The notes under the pieces were generated by a model. It was not told where the DNA came from. It saw only the letters and a list, made by a program, of their open reading frames with translations, and did not search any database. Both the position numbers and the translations under genes were made by a program. Below are positions 14,306-44,142 of a stretch of DNA of 64,000 nt, in pieces. This DNA comes from Albula goreensis. Lineage: Eukaryota > Chordata > Actinopteri > Albuliformes > Albulidae. How positions within the stretch are numbered: the stretch's first letter is position 1; each line of letters opens with the position of its first letter. Location: NCBI GenBank assembly GCA_022829145.1, contig CM040746.1:41310712-41374711 (forward strand). The letters are read 5' to 3'.

Positions 14306-14525
14306 CACACATACAGACACACACACACACACACATGTGCGCACACACACGCACACACGCATGCACAGACACACACACACACACACACGCATGCGCGCAC
14401 ACACACACACTCACACGCATGCACTCACACACACACACACAAACACATACACGCAGGCACGCACGCACACACGCATGCACAGACACACAAACACGAACGC
14501 ACACACACACACTCACACGCATGCA

Positions 14526-14567
<42 letters not shown>

Positions 14568-14640
14568 GGCACACACTCACACAAGCACACACGCATGCAC
14601 AGACACACACACACACGAACGCACACACACACATGCATGC
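14055..14640 (+). repeat. Long compound CA-rich microsatellite
   Basis: Nearly 600 bp of CA with CGCATGCAC, ACGCAGGCACG and ACTCACAC interspersions. One local duplication of CAAACACATACACGCAGGCA occurs near 14,141, 14,201 and 14,441. Confidence 0.96.
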
Positions 14641-15639
14641 AAAGCCCCTTTGTTGAATCCAAGAGCAAAGTGCTTCACCAGAACTGCTTCAGTAAATATT
14701 CAGCTGTAAAGCCAGACAGTGTGTAGAAAAATGAAGTGTGTGAGCTGCTCTGTGTAAGAGCTGCTGTGGGCTCAATGCCCATGTGCAAAAGTCAGAGTGG
14801 AAATCATCTCAGTCACTGTACGGCTGGTGAAGGGGCAGTTTTAGTCATGCATGTCCCGGACAATACAATTCAAAGACAAAGACTGCAATTAGCAGTGGTG
14901 TGAGGATGGTGCAGGAGGGTATCCAAAGGCCACAATGTCAGAATGTGTCAGCTGATCTGGGTAAGAGAATTTGCTAAATCTCCAGAGTGTAAAATGTATT
15001 CTTGTGTTCTTGTGCTCTTGTTAACAGAACCTGGAACAGCCAGTCACTGAGACTCTAGTTTTCTGACTGCCCTGCTGTTTCTGCTCTTGTTCTGGGATTA
15101 AGATGGCTGCCAGTGGGGCCAAAACGTCTCAGCTGGACTGAACATCAAACAAACTGTAGCGCTTTCTGCCCAAGCAAACGATGTCCTCCTCTGCGGCTCC
15201 AAGGGAAAGTGAGATAAAGCGCTCTGAACTCTGCGTGTGTGGAAGCACCTCTGTGTCCGACACATGCTGGACCCAACAGCCCACTGCAGCTACTGCCAGC
15301 CTGGAGGCGCGACAAACATCACAGCAGCCATGCACAGGCCAGTGTAAGGTTATCATCCAGGGGGATATTATCAAAGCAACTGTGAACAAAGGCAAACGGC
15401 ACACACTCTAATCAGGGCAGCATCCTTTACGCACTGCACAACTCAATAAGCTACCTGAAACTGGGGAAAGCAGAACGCTGTTTTAGTCAGAGATGTAGAG
15501 AAAGCTTCTCCCCCCCAGTACTCAGAAAAATTGCTCCAGGTGGACGCACCGCAAACAGCACATTCAACAGCCATAAGAATCTGGGTGAGAATTGTTTTAG
15601 GGATTCCAGCTGTGACCATAAATACTGATTACGCCAGCA

Positions 15640-15720
15640 CGATATGAGGAAAATCGGCGATGTGTGATAACATTTTTCTAAATTGCGATGAGGGTATGAC
15701 TTGCGATACATAAACAAATA
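15640..15720 (+). mobile_element. GATATGAGGAAAAT/TTGCGATA dispersed repeat fragment
   Basis: GCACGATATGAGGAAAATCG ... GATGTGTGATAACATTTTTC ... ACTTGCGATACATAAACAAA resembles, from memory, a repeat seen in many fish transcripts and probably derived from a DNA transposon. No terminal repeats or target duplication are visible. Confidence 0.35.
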
Positions 15721-16904
15721 TTGAAGTGTGCATATTAGCTACACAGTTCCTGTCTTTCTGCTTTAATAGGTACACTGCTAACACCGACCCCAAACACTGA
15801 ATAGCTTATGTCCACTGAATAAAGAAAAGAAATAAATTATTTCGAACATTCTTGGAAAATGCTTTCGCTTTCGTCCGTCTTGCGCCGGTCCAAGAATTTC
15901 ACCACTAGCGGCACAATACGAATGCCCCATTCCCAGACCGGCACCCAGCTGGCCCTGCTTTTTCCAACGGTGGGCCAAAACAGCGCCAACGGGCTACACC
16001 ACATGGGCATGTTTCCATCTTAATACTGAGACCCCAGGAGTGCTGGCAAGATTACAAGCAATTATTCCACATGGTGTCAAGTTATCACAAGCAATTATTC
16101 AGTGTGGTGTCAGGTGTATTGTCTAAACAGTCAATAGAGAGAAACAGAGTTTAAAAGCTGAAAGAAAGCTAAGGGTGTAGGGAGATGTGGAGAGGTCAGG
16201 GAGAGGTCAAGCATGGGGTTGGGGGAGCAGGCTGTGTGTCTTAGACTGTAACACCACAGCTGAGAGCCATGGCTGTCTCCCCTTACCATTTCACCTTCAG
16301 CTGGATGAGATGCCGAGTTAATGATCATGCTCAGTCAAAACAGGTGCCCTAATTACCGAGGGCAGGGGGACCCTCAGAAACACACACTTGGGGAACACTC
16401 AAACGTTTTACACTGAGATTTCTCTCTGTAGGTTTCAGGCCATGTGTCCTGGGTGCTGTCATTAGCCTGCAGCTGTGAGCTAAACTGACAGTAACATGAC
16501 ACCAGAATGGCAGCTGGGTCCATGTTATATGGACTTTAGTGTTTAGTGTACATTTTGTTCCTGTCTACACTGAGTCCAAACGAAGTCTTCAAACAGCACT
16601 GTTTTTAAAATACTTTCAGAATAAGAAATGTAACCTTGGCAGAAAAATATATTGTAAAACTGAAAATGACCCATCACTGATCTGAAGGAAATAACACACC
16701 TCCTACACCTGCTGTCCTCACCGTAAAACCGTGCAGCTTTTTAAAGACATTCAACTGGTCACACTGCCTTGGATTACATGCGCTTGGAGCAGCTTCCTGA
16801 GTGGTTTCCTATTATACCGCAATGTTAACGACAGCAGTGCTTTCGTGCGGTTGTACCCACACACTCTGCTCTCGGAGCGCTGTTAGCCTGCCTGCTCCAT
16901 TGCT

Positions 16905-16975
16905 GCTCCTACACTGTAAGTCACCCTGGATAAGGGGAATCTACAAAAGGACAATAATGTAATATAATAGCATAT
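16905..16975 (+). mobile_element. Diverged SINE tail
   Basis: CTACACTGTAAGTCACCCTG GATAAGGGGAATCTAC, then AATAATGTAATATAATAG: a mutated copy of the tail seen at 27,680-27,745. A still weaker relative (CTGATCTGGGTAAGAGAATT TGCTAAATC) occurs near 14,952-14,982. Confidence 0.5.
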
Positions 16976-17305
16976 AAGGAAATGTACTCATCTGAAACAG
17001 AAACCTGAATACTGTGGTCATTCCAGGACCTGACCAGAGTGCGGGCAAATGCAGTAACTGAACACAGAGTAAGGATCAAGGTCATTAAAGCTGCTACCTG
17101 CACCTGCACTCTGGGGTATAAATCAGGTCCTGATTTTAAGGTGCAAAACCAGCTGTTTAACTGTGGCTGTTTGAAGACCAGGGTGAGTTACCCCAATATA
17201 AAAAGAAGAAAAAAAAACAGAATAGGTAAAAAAAAAAAAAAAATGGAAAAAAGAAAACAGCAGGTTTTGAGGACACAGCATAAAGGACCCTGAGGAAATG
17301 CACAA

Positions 17306-17468
17306 GAGGTTTTGGGGACAGTGAAGAACAGGACGGGAGGTTTTGGGGACAGTGAAGAACAGGACGGGAGGTTTTGGGGACAGTGAAGAACAGGACGGGA
17401 GGTTTTGGGGACAGTGAAGAACAGGACAGGAGGTTTTGGGGACAGTGAAGAACAGGAGGTTTTGGGGA
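17306..17468 (+). repeat. 31-bp minisatellite ending at an slc36a1 splice donor
   Basis: Unit GAGGTTTTGGGGACAGTGAA GAACAGGACGG, about five copies. The last partial copy (GAGGTTTTGGGGAC) runs into the ACTCAC that is the donor (GTGAGT on minus) of exon 17474-17646. Confidence 0.95.
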
Positions 17469-17473
17469 CTCAC

Positions 17474-35382
<17,909 letters not shown>

Positions 35383-35956
35383 AGTCACGGCTGGTCTAAG
35401 CAGCGTTCTGCATTCACACCTCTGCTAACACCTGGGAAGATCCACCCTGCTGTCCCACATTCAGCGTCACTGTAACAAAGAGCAGGTGTGAGGTGTAAAC
35501 ACAGGACAGACGGAAGATACTGTATGCAGACAAGCTGGAGGGAAGTACATAGTTTACTCTAGGTGCTTTATCACACAGTTAACTTTGTCACAGGGAAACA
35601 CACCTGCATTAAGAGGTAGCATTTTTACTGCTGGTGGAAACAAAAAAATGATGTTTAAGACAGTATGTCTGTACATGTTAGCAAAAGGTCATATGATCTT
35701 CAAGAGGAAGAAATCTCCATCCTAAAATTAGTTTCACAGCAGAAAATATCCTGAGTGAAAAAAAAACAGGACCGACAGAAAACTAAACCGCGCCTAGGTA
35801 TTCCTGTCAGATCACTGGAATAATTTGCATCTGTATCTGACACTGTCAGATACTATCTACCATGCAAAAAAAACAACAAAAAAAACAAAACAACCCAGAG
35901 CCAACTGGACAGCCAATTTACATAAAACCAATTTACATAAAAATTTGAATTTCAAT

Positions 35957-36050
35957 TTTTGTGTGTGTGTGTGCGTGTGTGTGCATGTGCATTTGTGTGC
36001 GTACGTGTGAGTGAGTGTGTGTGTGTGTACATGTGTGTGTGTGTGTGTGT
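35957..36050 (+). repeat. (TG)n microsatellite
   Basis: TG/TGCG/TGAG run in the slc36a1 first intron. Confidence 0.94.
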
Positions 36051-36444
36051 AACATCATAATTTAAGCTGCAACAACAACACTTGGTCAGAGCAAGGATGT
36101 GCTGAATCACAGCTGAATCCACAAGAAAAGTTAATCCTCAAAAAGGGAATAATAATGCTTTATACTCTCCAAAAACAAGCACACATCCAACAATAAAAAA
36201 ACTGACCTGGTTACTATTACACCATTTTACTTTTGGCCAACATCTAACCTGTTACTGACTCCAGGTGGGTCTCTGTGACACTAACTGTTACTTTCTTACT
36301 GCAGTCCAAATGGCAGACAAGCACACTGACTGCAAAGCACCGAGCAAGCTTTGTGAAATTACAAACAAAACCTGAGAGTGTAAATATGGATATATGATTC
36401 CCTGTCAGGGGGGCTCAGTAGTGATCATAACCCTACGTCCAGGG

Positions 36445-37089
36445 GCAGTGGGACAGTGAGGAGACCCCCACCCACAGCCCGAGCCTGGGGCCCCTACGCC
36501 CTGCAGGACAGTGAGGAGACCCCCACCCACAGCCTGAGCCTGGGGCCCCTACGCCCTGCAGGACAGTGAGGAGACCCCCACCCACAGCCTGAGCCTGGGG
36601 CCCCTACGCCCTGCAGGACAGTGAGGAGACCCCTACCCACAGCCTGAGCCTGGGGCCCCTATGACAGTGAGGAGACCCCCACCCACAGCCTGAGCCTGGG
36701 GCCCCTATGACAGTGAGGAGACCCCCACCCACAGCCTGAGCCTGGGGCCCCTACGCCCTGCAGGACAGTGAGAGACCCCACCCACAGCCTGAGCCAGGAG
36801 CCCCTGCAGGACAGTGAGGAGACCCCCACCCACAGCCTGAGCCAGGGGCCCCTATGAGGACAGTGAGGAGACCCCCACCCACAGCCTGAGCCTGGGGCCC
36901 CTACGCCCTGCAGGACAGTGAGGAGACCCCCACCCACAGCCTGAGCCAGGAGCCCCTACGCCCTGCAGGACAGTGAGGAGACCCCACCCACAGCCCGGAG
37001 CCAGGGGCCCCCTGAGGAGACCCCACCCACAGCCTGAGCCTGGGGCCCCTACGCCCTGCAGGACAGTGAGGAGACCCCCACCCACAGCA
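36445..37089 (+). repeat. 55-bp GC-rich minisatellite (about 12 copies)
   Basis: Unit CAGTGAGGAGACCCCCACCC ACAGCCTGAGCCTGGGGCCC CTACGCCCTGCAGGA. Copies truncated at the CTACGCCCTG part occur around 36,660-36,860. slc36a1 first intron. Confidence 0.95.
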
Positions 37090-38577
37090 TTAGAGCTTTA
37101 TGTGTTTACTCAAACCATCATTATCATTGGGAAAATCCCTTTACAAACAGGATATAGGGTGAGGCAGCAAATGTCTACAGTTAACCATCCCCTTTTTACA
37201 GGTCAGGCCTATCTGATGATAACCCAAAAAAAAAACGGGAAAGATTCCAAATAATGGCTTTATTGATATGCTAACAAGAGAAGGTTATGAAAGGTGGAAT
37301 CAACAAACAAGTCATAAGTAAACTCAAGTCAGAATCAGGACTCAATAGGTCTACTAAACATATCTATCTATGTCTATGGCAATCACATAAAAATATGAAC
37401 TCAGAGAGGGCGGGCCTGCCACCTCAGACAAAGTCAACTAACAAACTTCAAGACAACCAAGACGTCAACTTGAAACTTAAAACATAAAAAATGTAGGGAA
37501 AGATCAGAAAACATGTGATTATCCGCACAACAGGAATGAAAGGGAAAATGCCATGCACAACGACAGACTCACGGCAGTAGGCACCAACCAGTCAAGCAGC
37601 TAACACCCTGAGGCAACGCTGTTCACGCATGGCAAAGCCTGCCCCTTTAATGTACCGGCACACTCACACTTTTCTAAACACTTACTTCTAAGTTGTGGAA
37701 AAACAGGACAAGGGTCACAATATTCCTAGATTACAGGCAGTCTAAAGCCTTTTGGAAAGAGACATGAATTGGCCACTGTATGCAGGTGGTAAAAGGCATT
37801 AAATAGAATACCTATAGCAAACAGGAAGCATTTACTACACCTTTTGAAACTATCCTTGTGATTGATCATGGTCAAGCCCATCTAAAGTAAATTATTATCA
37901 CAACTGTCATAATTTGATTTCTGAAATGAAGCGGTTTAGTGTCCTTCGTCCCTAAGTAAGTTTATGAATCTAACAATAATTCGTACTACACTGACGACTG
38001 ATTCATTGAGAACCTAAGTAAATGTAGTAAACTCACACTGAAATGACCCAAACGTGACCATAACAAGGTATCACGATAAAACAGGCAATACCATCATTCA
38101 TAATGATGAATCTGATTCAATGGATCAAAGGTTCGGGAGCAGGACAGTGTCACTCGGCTGAGATAAGTGTGGGCTACCGACAGCTAGCTGGATATCAGCT
38201 TCACAAGCGCGCCTTTACCTCTGCTACCTGGGATCTGAAGAGGAACTGGCGCTTACATTACCCTCACAGATGATGATGAAAGGATGAAAAAAGTACACAA
38301 TACGACAGCAAATCAGGCATGTGATTTAAGATACTGAGAACTATATGCTTTAACAGTAACGTCACAAGCAGCCAAACCTTAAGAAGCCAGGTGCCTATCA
38401 ATAAAAAGTGAACCCAGCAAGCGTTAGCAACAGAGCTATATTCCCTGATCGACCCAGTAATACATTACTAATGTCACTGACCAAAATACCGAACATGGAG
38501 CAGGCAAGTATAGGTACTCAGACTTTGTGAAGCTCAAATAAAATACAGTATCCTTAAATACGCTGCTTGTTTCTCAC

Positions 38578-38665
38578 CAGTCAGGCTGCCGTCCAGGCTG
38601 GAGCCGCTCTGATTCCGCTCTGTCAGATTGTCCGCTGAGTTCTGCCGTTTCCTGCCTTTGGCTTT
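38578..38665 (-). other. slc36a1: slc36a1 probable non-coding first exon
   Basis: A GC-rich block ends (on the minus strand) in CTGACTG followed by GTGAGAAAC, a strong donor at 38572-38577. It lies just downstream of an inverted CCAAT box and an E-box at 38,667-38,679. Position and orientation suit a 5'UTR exon spliced to 35431-35358. The transcription start is an estimate. Confidence 0.5.
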
Positions 38666-39403
38666 CATTGGTCACATGATTTCACTAACATGCATGTCAG
38701 CTGACCAAAACATTTCTATGGAAACTTTGTAAACTGTAGAAGAACGAAATACAGAGATTGTTACAATGTAGTGCTGCTTCATGTGATTCCTACAAATAAT
38801 TCAGTCAGTTATCGCTGACTAGATAGAAACACACCATGAAGTTTTTATGTCATTGCAAGAAGAAGCTAACAACCGTAAAGGCAAAACTAGACGGGTTTTT
38901 GTGCCGAAACAAAGGCTGGATCGTTGTTAATCTCATCTGTTATGAAAAATATGTTCTACTGTTAACCATCGCTTTCTGATTAAAAGCAAAAGAAATATAA
39001 GTCGAAAAGCTTTATCGAGCTTTGTTATTGCTTCCGGGACACATATGTGACGTAAATAGGGAAGAGATAAGTGTGGTGAAAGAAATGTATAACATGAAGT
39101 AGCTCACTCGGCAAATTAAATCGCTAATTTTTCTCACTACGTTTCTTTTAAAATTGGTGCACTCTGTTTTATGATATGTTCGTTCTTTGTAAATGTATGT
39201 CTGTCCAACAAAGAGGTAAGTACGATGAACCGTAATCAACTGATCCCCACCGCATTGTATGGTTATACATTTTACGACGTTCCCTTGAACTGCCGAAATA
39301 GTGATACCGCACATCCGAACCGCTCAATTCTGTCTGCAAATTTAGTGTGAAACTCTGGAAACGGCTTTGAACTGAACGCCCGAATCGCAAAGGATCTTTA
39401 ACG
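38665..39403. promoter_or_regulatory. Divergent slc36a1/atox1 intergenic promoter interval
   Basis: About 740 bp separates the inferred slc36a1 first exon (minus) from the atox1 start (plus). At the slc36a1 side, ATTGG (38667-38671, CCAAT on minus) directly abuts TCACATGA (38672-38679), a MiT/TFE-type E-box (M-box TCATGTGA). Nearer atox1, TTCCGG (39032-39037, ETS-like) and TGACGTAA (39048-39055, CRE-like) are visible. There is no obvious TATA box. The sites are motif matches only. Confidence 0.45.
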
Positions 39404-39409
39404 ATGTCG
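39404..39409 (+). CDS. atox1: atox1 coding exon 1 (Met-Ser)
   Basis: ATGTCG followed by donor GTAGGT. This two-codon coding exon is too short for ORF finders. It joins in phase 0 to AAGCACGAG (Lys-His-Glu) at 39587. Confidence 0.9.
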
Positions 39410-40878
39410 GTAGGTATAATAATAAGAAACACTGTCTGTGGTAGTCAGACATTGGTCTTCTGAAAGCTGTACATCACCGAGCTAGCTAAATGTAGGGTCA
39501 CATTTTGCAAACAAAAACTGGAAATGGTTTTTCCTTTGCTGCGTACTATCCACCAAGCTAACTTTAATTCCCCACATATTTCACAGAAGCACGAGTTTTT
39601 CGTTGACATGACGTGTGAGGGGTGTTCTGGTGCAGTTACACGGGTTCTGAACAAACTGGGTAAGTTTCTATGAAGATTATGGTTTTAAAATAAAATGGGA
39701 CGGGACAGGTCAACCCAGTTTAACCAGATGCGTTGTGTAATAGGTTTTTAGTCGCATCAAAATCTGGTTTGGTGATGTTCCTATGCTGTGATTCAGCGGC
39801 CGCTCTCAGGCAGGCCCACAGTCAGGCACACTGGTAATGTCCCGTAGTGCGGTGACCAACCCCAGTCGCTATAGCTGTAAGTATAAAGCTGATTACATGG
39901 TTCTGGTACACTTAATTATCCGATGGCTTTTGAATGCTCTCAAACCAGGTTCCTAGTGGTCCAAACCGTTCTCAGTATAAAAACGCGAAAAAACAAATTT
40001 AAGACACTCTTGGAATGTAATTTCCCAACAGAACCAAGCTCCTTAGCCAAAGTTGTACATTTGTGTGTTCCCTACTACATATTTTATAAATATATTAGTA
40101 AACTATTTGCTCATTTTTCTGTCATTCATTGTGCGTGTTGTTGTTTTGTTAGTTTCTGTCGCTCTTAAGTCATACACCGCTCAGGTGAAACTGAGTTTTG
40201 GGCCTGTGGCCTTTTTCGCGTATCACAATTCCAAGTTATTTAACATTTGGAGTAGCTATACGTATGATGCCTGAGAGCAGCTGTCTGTGTCTATGTGTCT
40301 GTGTTTCTGGAGGGTGGGATGTTCATATATATTGTCTTCGTTCTTTGTGTCTTAAGGCTTAAGTAAGAAGAGGGTGTCTCGTCTTGCCAATAAACCGCGT
40401 TTTGAATCTGAAATAGGATAAATCAACTACGTGTGGGAAATTGAGATGACAAGAATGTAGTACCACAGCTGTCCTCTGTAAACCAGGCTGCATCTACTTT
40501 GTAACGGATTAGCACAAAATTATATGTGTGCTGTCTATCAGATTTAACTTTTTCATTCCCAGTGCATGTAACTTTGGAAAGGAACACCATTTAATCAGAT
40601 CTGTTTTGGGCCAAAGTTTCAATTGAAAGGGCTACCCCTAAACAGACATCTGGACTTTGCTCTGGCAAATTCTTTTGTTAATATTTTCTAACGCTCAGGA
40701 AACATTTTTGAACTTGCTCAGTTCACCTTTTTATGTTTGGTCTTTTTTAACAGAAGTCAAGTTTGATATTGACCTCCCAAACAAGAAAGTATTTATCGAG
40801 TCAGACCGCCCTGCAGACGTTCTCCTGGAAACGCTGAAGAAAACCGGAAAGACCGTCACTTACATCGGGGCAAAATGA
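39404..40878 (+). CDS. atox1: atox1 copper chaperone (gene-level)
   Basis: Three coding exons (39404-39409, 39587-39659, 40754-40878; 204 nt) encode a 67-residue antioxidant-1 copper chaperone. It binds Cu(I) in the cytosol and hands it to the ATP7A/ATP7B P-type ATPases. The protein reads MSKHEFFVDMTCEGCSGAVT, then RVLNKLEVKFDIDLPNKKVF, IESDRPADVLLETLKKTGKT and VTYIGAK. Key residues are MTCEGC (metal site Cys at about residues 12 and 15) and Lys in KTGKT near the metal loop. It matches human ATOX1 (68 aa) over its whole length. The fish protein is one residue shorter because LGGVK is LEVK. The first coding exon holds only Met-Ser, as in mammals (Met-Pro). The start has A at -3 (AACGATG). Confidence 0.97.
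39587..39659 (+). CDS. atox1: atox1 coding exon 2 (MTCxGC metal site)
   Basis: Acceptor ATATTTCACAG, donor GTAAGT. 73 nt encoding KHEFFVDMTCEGCSGAVTRV then LNKL plus one base. It carries the complete copper-binding loop. Confidence 0.97.
40754..40878 (+). CDS. atox1: atox1 coding exon 3 and stop
   Basis: Acceptor TTTTTTAACAG preceded by a T-rich tract. It encodes EVKFDIDLPNKKVFIESDRP and then ADVLLETLKKTGKTVTYIGA-K, stop TGA at 40876-40878. Intron 2 is 1,094 bp. Confidence 0.97.
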
Positions 40879-41214
40879 AGCTTATCCTGAAATCTCATGC
40901 GAAACAGGTGAACGGCTCATTTACAGGGCTGTGCTCAGGTGTTCTTTGAACTTTTGAAAACACAGAACTTGTGATATGTGTATCATGGGATGTTATGGGC
41001 TGGACTGACTGGCCTCTCAGCGCTGTAAAAGGGAAATAAGTAAAAGGAGACTGAGGCCGTCAGTGACACTGTCAGACAGCCCTACTTTCCTACTGTAGAT
41101 CAGCACCCATATTAACTCCTTAAGGCCTGGGACTAAAAAACACTCCAAAATGTGTTGCAATTACCTGTTTACTGCCTAACCCACATGCAGGTGAATGTGC
41201 AAAAGAGATAACAT

Positions 41215-41220
41215 AATAAA
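41215..41220 (+). terminator. atox1: Candidate atox1 polyadenylation signal
   Basis: AATAAA about 340 nt after the atox1 stop. A second AATAAA is at 41962-41967. Which is used cannot be told from sequence. Confidence 0.45.
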
Positions 41221-42825
41221 TGTTCTCTCAGCATACCTGTATCAGTGTGAATGTATGGATGAATGCTTTCAGGAAGCCTCTTCAACGACACGTTGAACGT
41301 CGCCTTACATGTTAAAGTATCCCTCAACAGATATGACAACCCTATCCTTAATCTCTGAGTTTATCCACAATCAGGCCTCTGAGTGAAGGCCTCTATATTT
41401 TCCATTGTAATATCTGAACTCTACATTATTAGAGTAACGTATAACAGCCATGAATGTTGTTTAAGATCAGAGTGTGAAAGCACCTGATCGATTGTAGTTG
41501 CAAAATGTCCCATTCATAGTTTGTCTTATCATTTCACATGGTGGCCAGCAGGGGGCGGCGGGGAGACTGTGGGCTGCCCCCATGTCTGAGTTATCCTCAT
41601 AACCATGGGAACTGATATTTGAGGGGAATCCCATAGCTTGTGTTGGGGTGCCCATCCAGCAGGGGGAGAGCGCAGCGTGTTCTCTCAAGAACACTGAGGC
41701 GCTTTATGCCAGGCAAGATAACATGCTGTGTCATTTTTCAAGTGTGTTTCATGTTTCATGCCAAAAGCCATGAGAGTGAAGGACAAGCTGGGTGAGAATG
41801 AGCCCCTTTATACTTCATAAAGTCAAATTCTGAAGCATCCTGCTGTCCAGGTTTAGTTCTGTTTAGCATTTTTCAGTTTTATGACATTTTTTGTCATTTT
41901 TATATTTTCTGTATTGGATTCAACATGGTTTTACAAGGAAACAATTTGTACTAAATGAATGAATAAAGACAACCATGGTGAATTTCCGGTTATATTTCAT
42001 CCTATTATTTCAGCTCCTGTTTATTTAAATAATACTCACTAGTTTCTGCACACAGTTGCAGGTTTAGCATTGTAAATGAAAGTGTTTTTATAACTGCAAT
42101 AAGAGTCATAGGACCAGCTATGGAAAATGCAGTGTCATCCTTCCATTAACCCTCGGCATTCTGGGACCTGAATGCTTCTGTGGCTGTATTCTTACCGTGG
42201 ACACACTGGCATGTAAGTGCCCCTCTGCCTGGGTGTGTGTTAGCAGTATTGAGTTTGCTGCATTGTACCCCTAAGGTGGAACAGCAGCGCAACATTAATG
42301 CGGAAATCCTTTGAAAAATTTAACATGCACCATCTAGGCTGTTGTGTGGTTTGTTATAAATTATTGTTTTTTTACCCTTTTTTGTTGTTGCAGAATGAAG
42401 GAGTGTTGGACAGACCTCACCACCTGTTCTCTGCTCTGAGCTCATACTTTCACCTGCAGAATAGCAAACACCTGGGGACCTTGGCATGCTATGTTTGAAG
42501 CTGTATACCTCTGTCGTTTTAAATACCAGTTGTTTAGTAGCTGTCTGACAATCAAGGAACAATCTTTAATTTTTAAGTATTTTTTGTAAGCCTCTTTGTT
42601 TTGATTCACAAGGAGATGTGTGAATAGTATAAGTCACAACCTGCATGTAGTTGCTCCAAAGTACCTTTTGTCCTAAAATGCTTAGAATTTCAAATTATTG
42701 TTCAGCCTGGCTAGAAAATAAACTGTCCACTGTATCACGTCATGTGTTTTCATTGGTTCTTTCTGTCTGGAGTTCAGAGAACAATTCCTGGCAAGTACGC
42801 ACAACATCTAAACATACAGGAGACC

Positions 42826-42960
42826 ATCCCACATCGTGGGGGTTAGGGGCTCAGCCCCCCGTGATGTGGAAAAACGGCAAAAAGTTTTCAGCCCCCCTAG
42901 CCGAGCCAAGCGAGCATGCGAGCGTAGCGAAGCAAAGAAAAGCGAGCACCTCCAGCTGGG
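42826..42960. repeat. GC-rich hairpin unit of unknown origin
   Basis: CACATCGTGGGGG, a short loop and CCCCCCGTGATGTGG form an imperfect inverted repeat at about 42830-42869. They are followed by an AGCCGAGCCAAGCGAGCATG CGAGCGTAGCGAAGC block with reiterated GCGA/GCGTAGC motifs, in an otherwise AT-rich 40.9-44.9 kb interval. The composition is unlike its surroundings. Not recognised. Confidence 0.4.
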
Positions 42961-44142
42961 AGGTCTGCAGGGCACTGTGAGCATTTTACACCAGACTGGA
43001 GTTCTGCGCTGTCCAGTGCTCAGATGGTTAGTCAGTTTCAATAGACAATTACAGAAGGGGAGTATCCCATAACTTAATTGTTTGTCACTAACCTGCAAAA
43101 AATCAAAGCCGTGATGTGGAAAGTCGCAGAGGTGTGGGTCTCGTTTATTTATGGAGACAGAATTCTTTCTAGCCTTTTCCATAAGCGCCTTTGGTGTAAG
43201 CTGCAGGTACGCCACACTGGGGCCGTAGTTATGACAGGGTTTCACTGTCACTCAGCTCAAATGTTTGGCACACATAGCTCCCCACAGCCAGTTTGTGAGG
43301 TTGAACTCAATTTCTGATTTTTCTGGTGAACCTGAGACCCAGAATGCACTGCTGGGATCCTCTGGCAGATGGCACTGCACTGTGTAATACCCAGAACCAC
43401 TCCTGAGTAGTTTTTTGTTTGTTTTTTTGGAAGATAAAGGCCAAAATTTCTTTAGTTTTCTTTGTTGAAATATAAGCAATGGAATTCTGTTTTGCATGGT
43501 TTATTTTTAATAAGGTAATAAAAATATCTTGTCAGTAGATGGCAGTATTTGTTCAGCTTAAAAGGATGTTTTTTATACATTGGAGCAAGAACAAAATGGC
43601 GAATACCTCTTTTCTGTTGAAACAATGGCAGTGAAGGGACCCTTAGACAGAATGGCACATTAAGGTTTAACACTACATAGCAATCTCAGTCACATTATAC
43701 TGTTAATCACCTGGCATAGCAAGTTGGTGTTAATAAATGGTTGAATAAATGTCTGAAAAGGTTTTAGAAATGTGTGTGTATGGGTCTTTGTGTTTAAATG
43801 CTATTCTTGCTTGCATTTGCTGTGTCATGGTTAGATGAAGGTTTTTTAGCAGACTATATTCATGTTGTAACAGCCAAAATAGGGGGAAGCAAGCAATTGC
43901 ATTTATTTCATAACTATGTGACATCGATCTGTAGAGTATGACAATTGTGTGACCCCCATGTTTACATTACAATCTGCTATAAAACAACTTTTTCCCTGAA
44001 GCACATATCACACAAACCTGGGTTTTCAAATGACAAATGTCTCAATTACTTAGTATGAGTCTTTTTACTGTTGTGCTGTGAGTTTCGTCTGCCATAAAGA
44101 GCCCTAAATCGTGTAATACACAGCATGTCCTATCGGTACGCT

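Larger units (their letters stand above)
9699..17305. other. Gene-poor interval below slc36a1
   Basis: Holds CA arrays, the three-copy 56-bp repeat, SINE fragments and otherwise unremarkable sequence. The slc36a1 C-terminal exon (FVGAVSSS/ALILPP-type helices) should lie here or to the left of the window. I searched by eye on the minus strand and did not find it. Confidence 0.5.

Noticed and set aside
11639-14726. His/Thr-rich and Cys/Val-rich frames
   Set aside because: CA/TG microsatellite translations.
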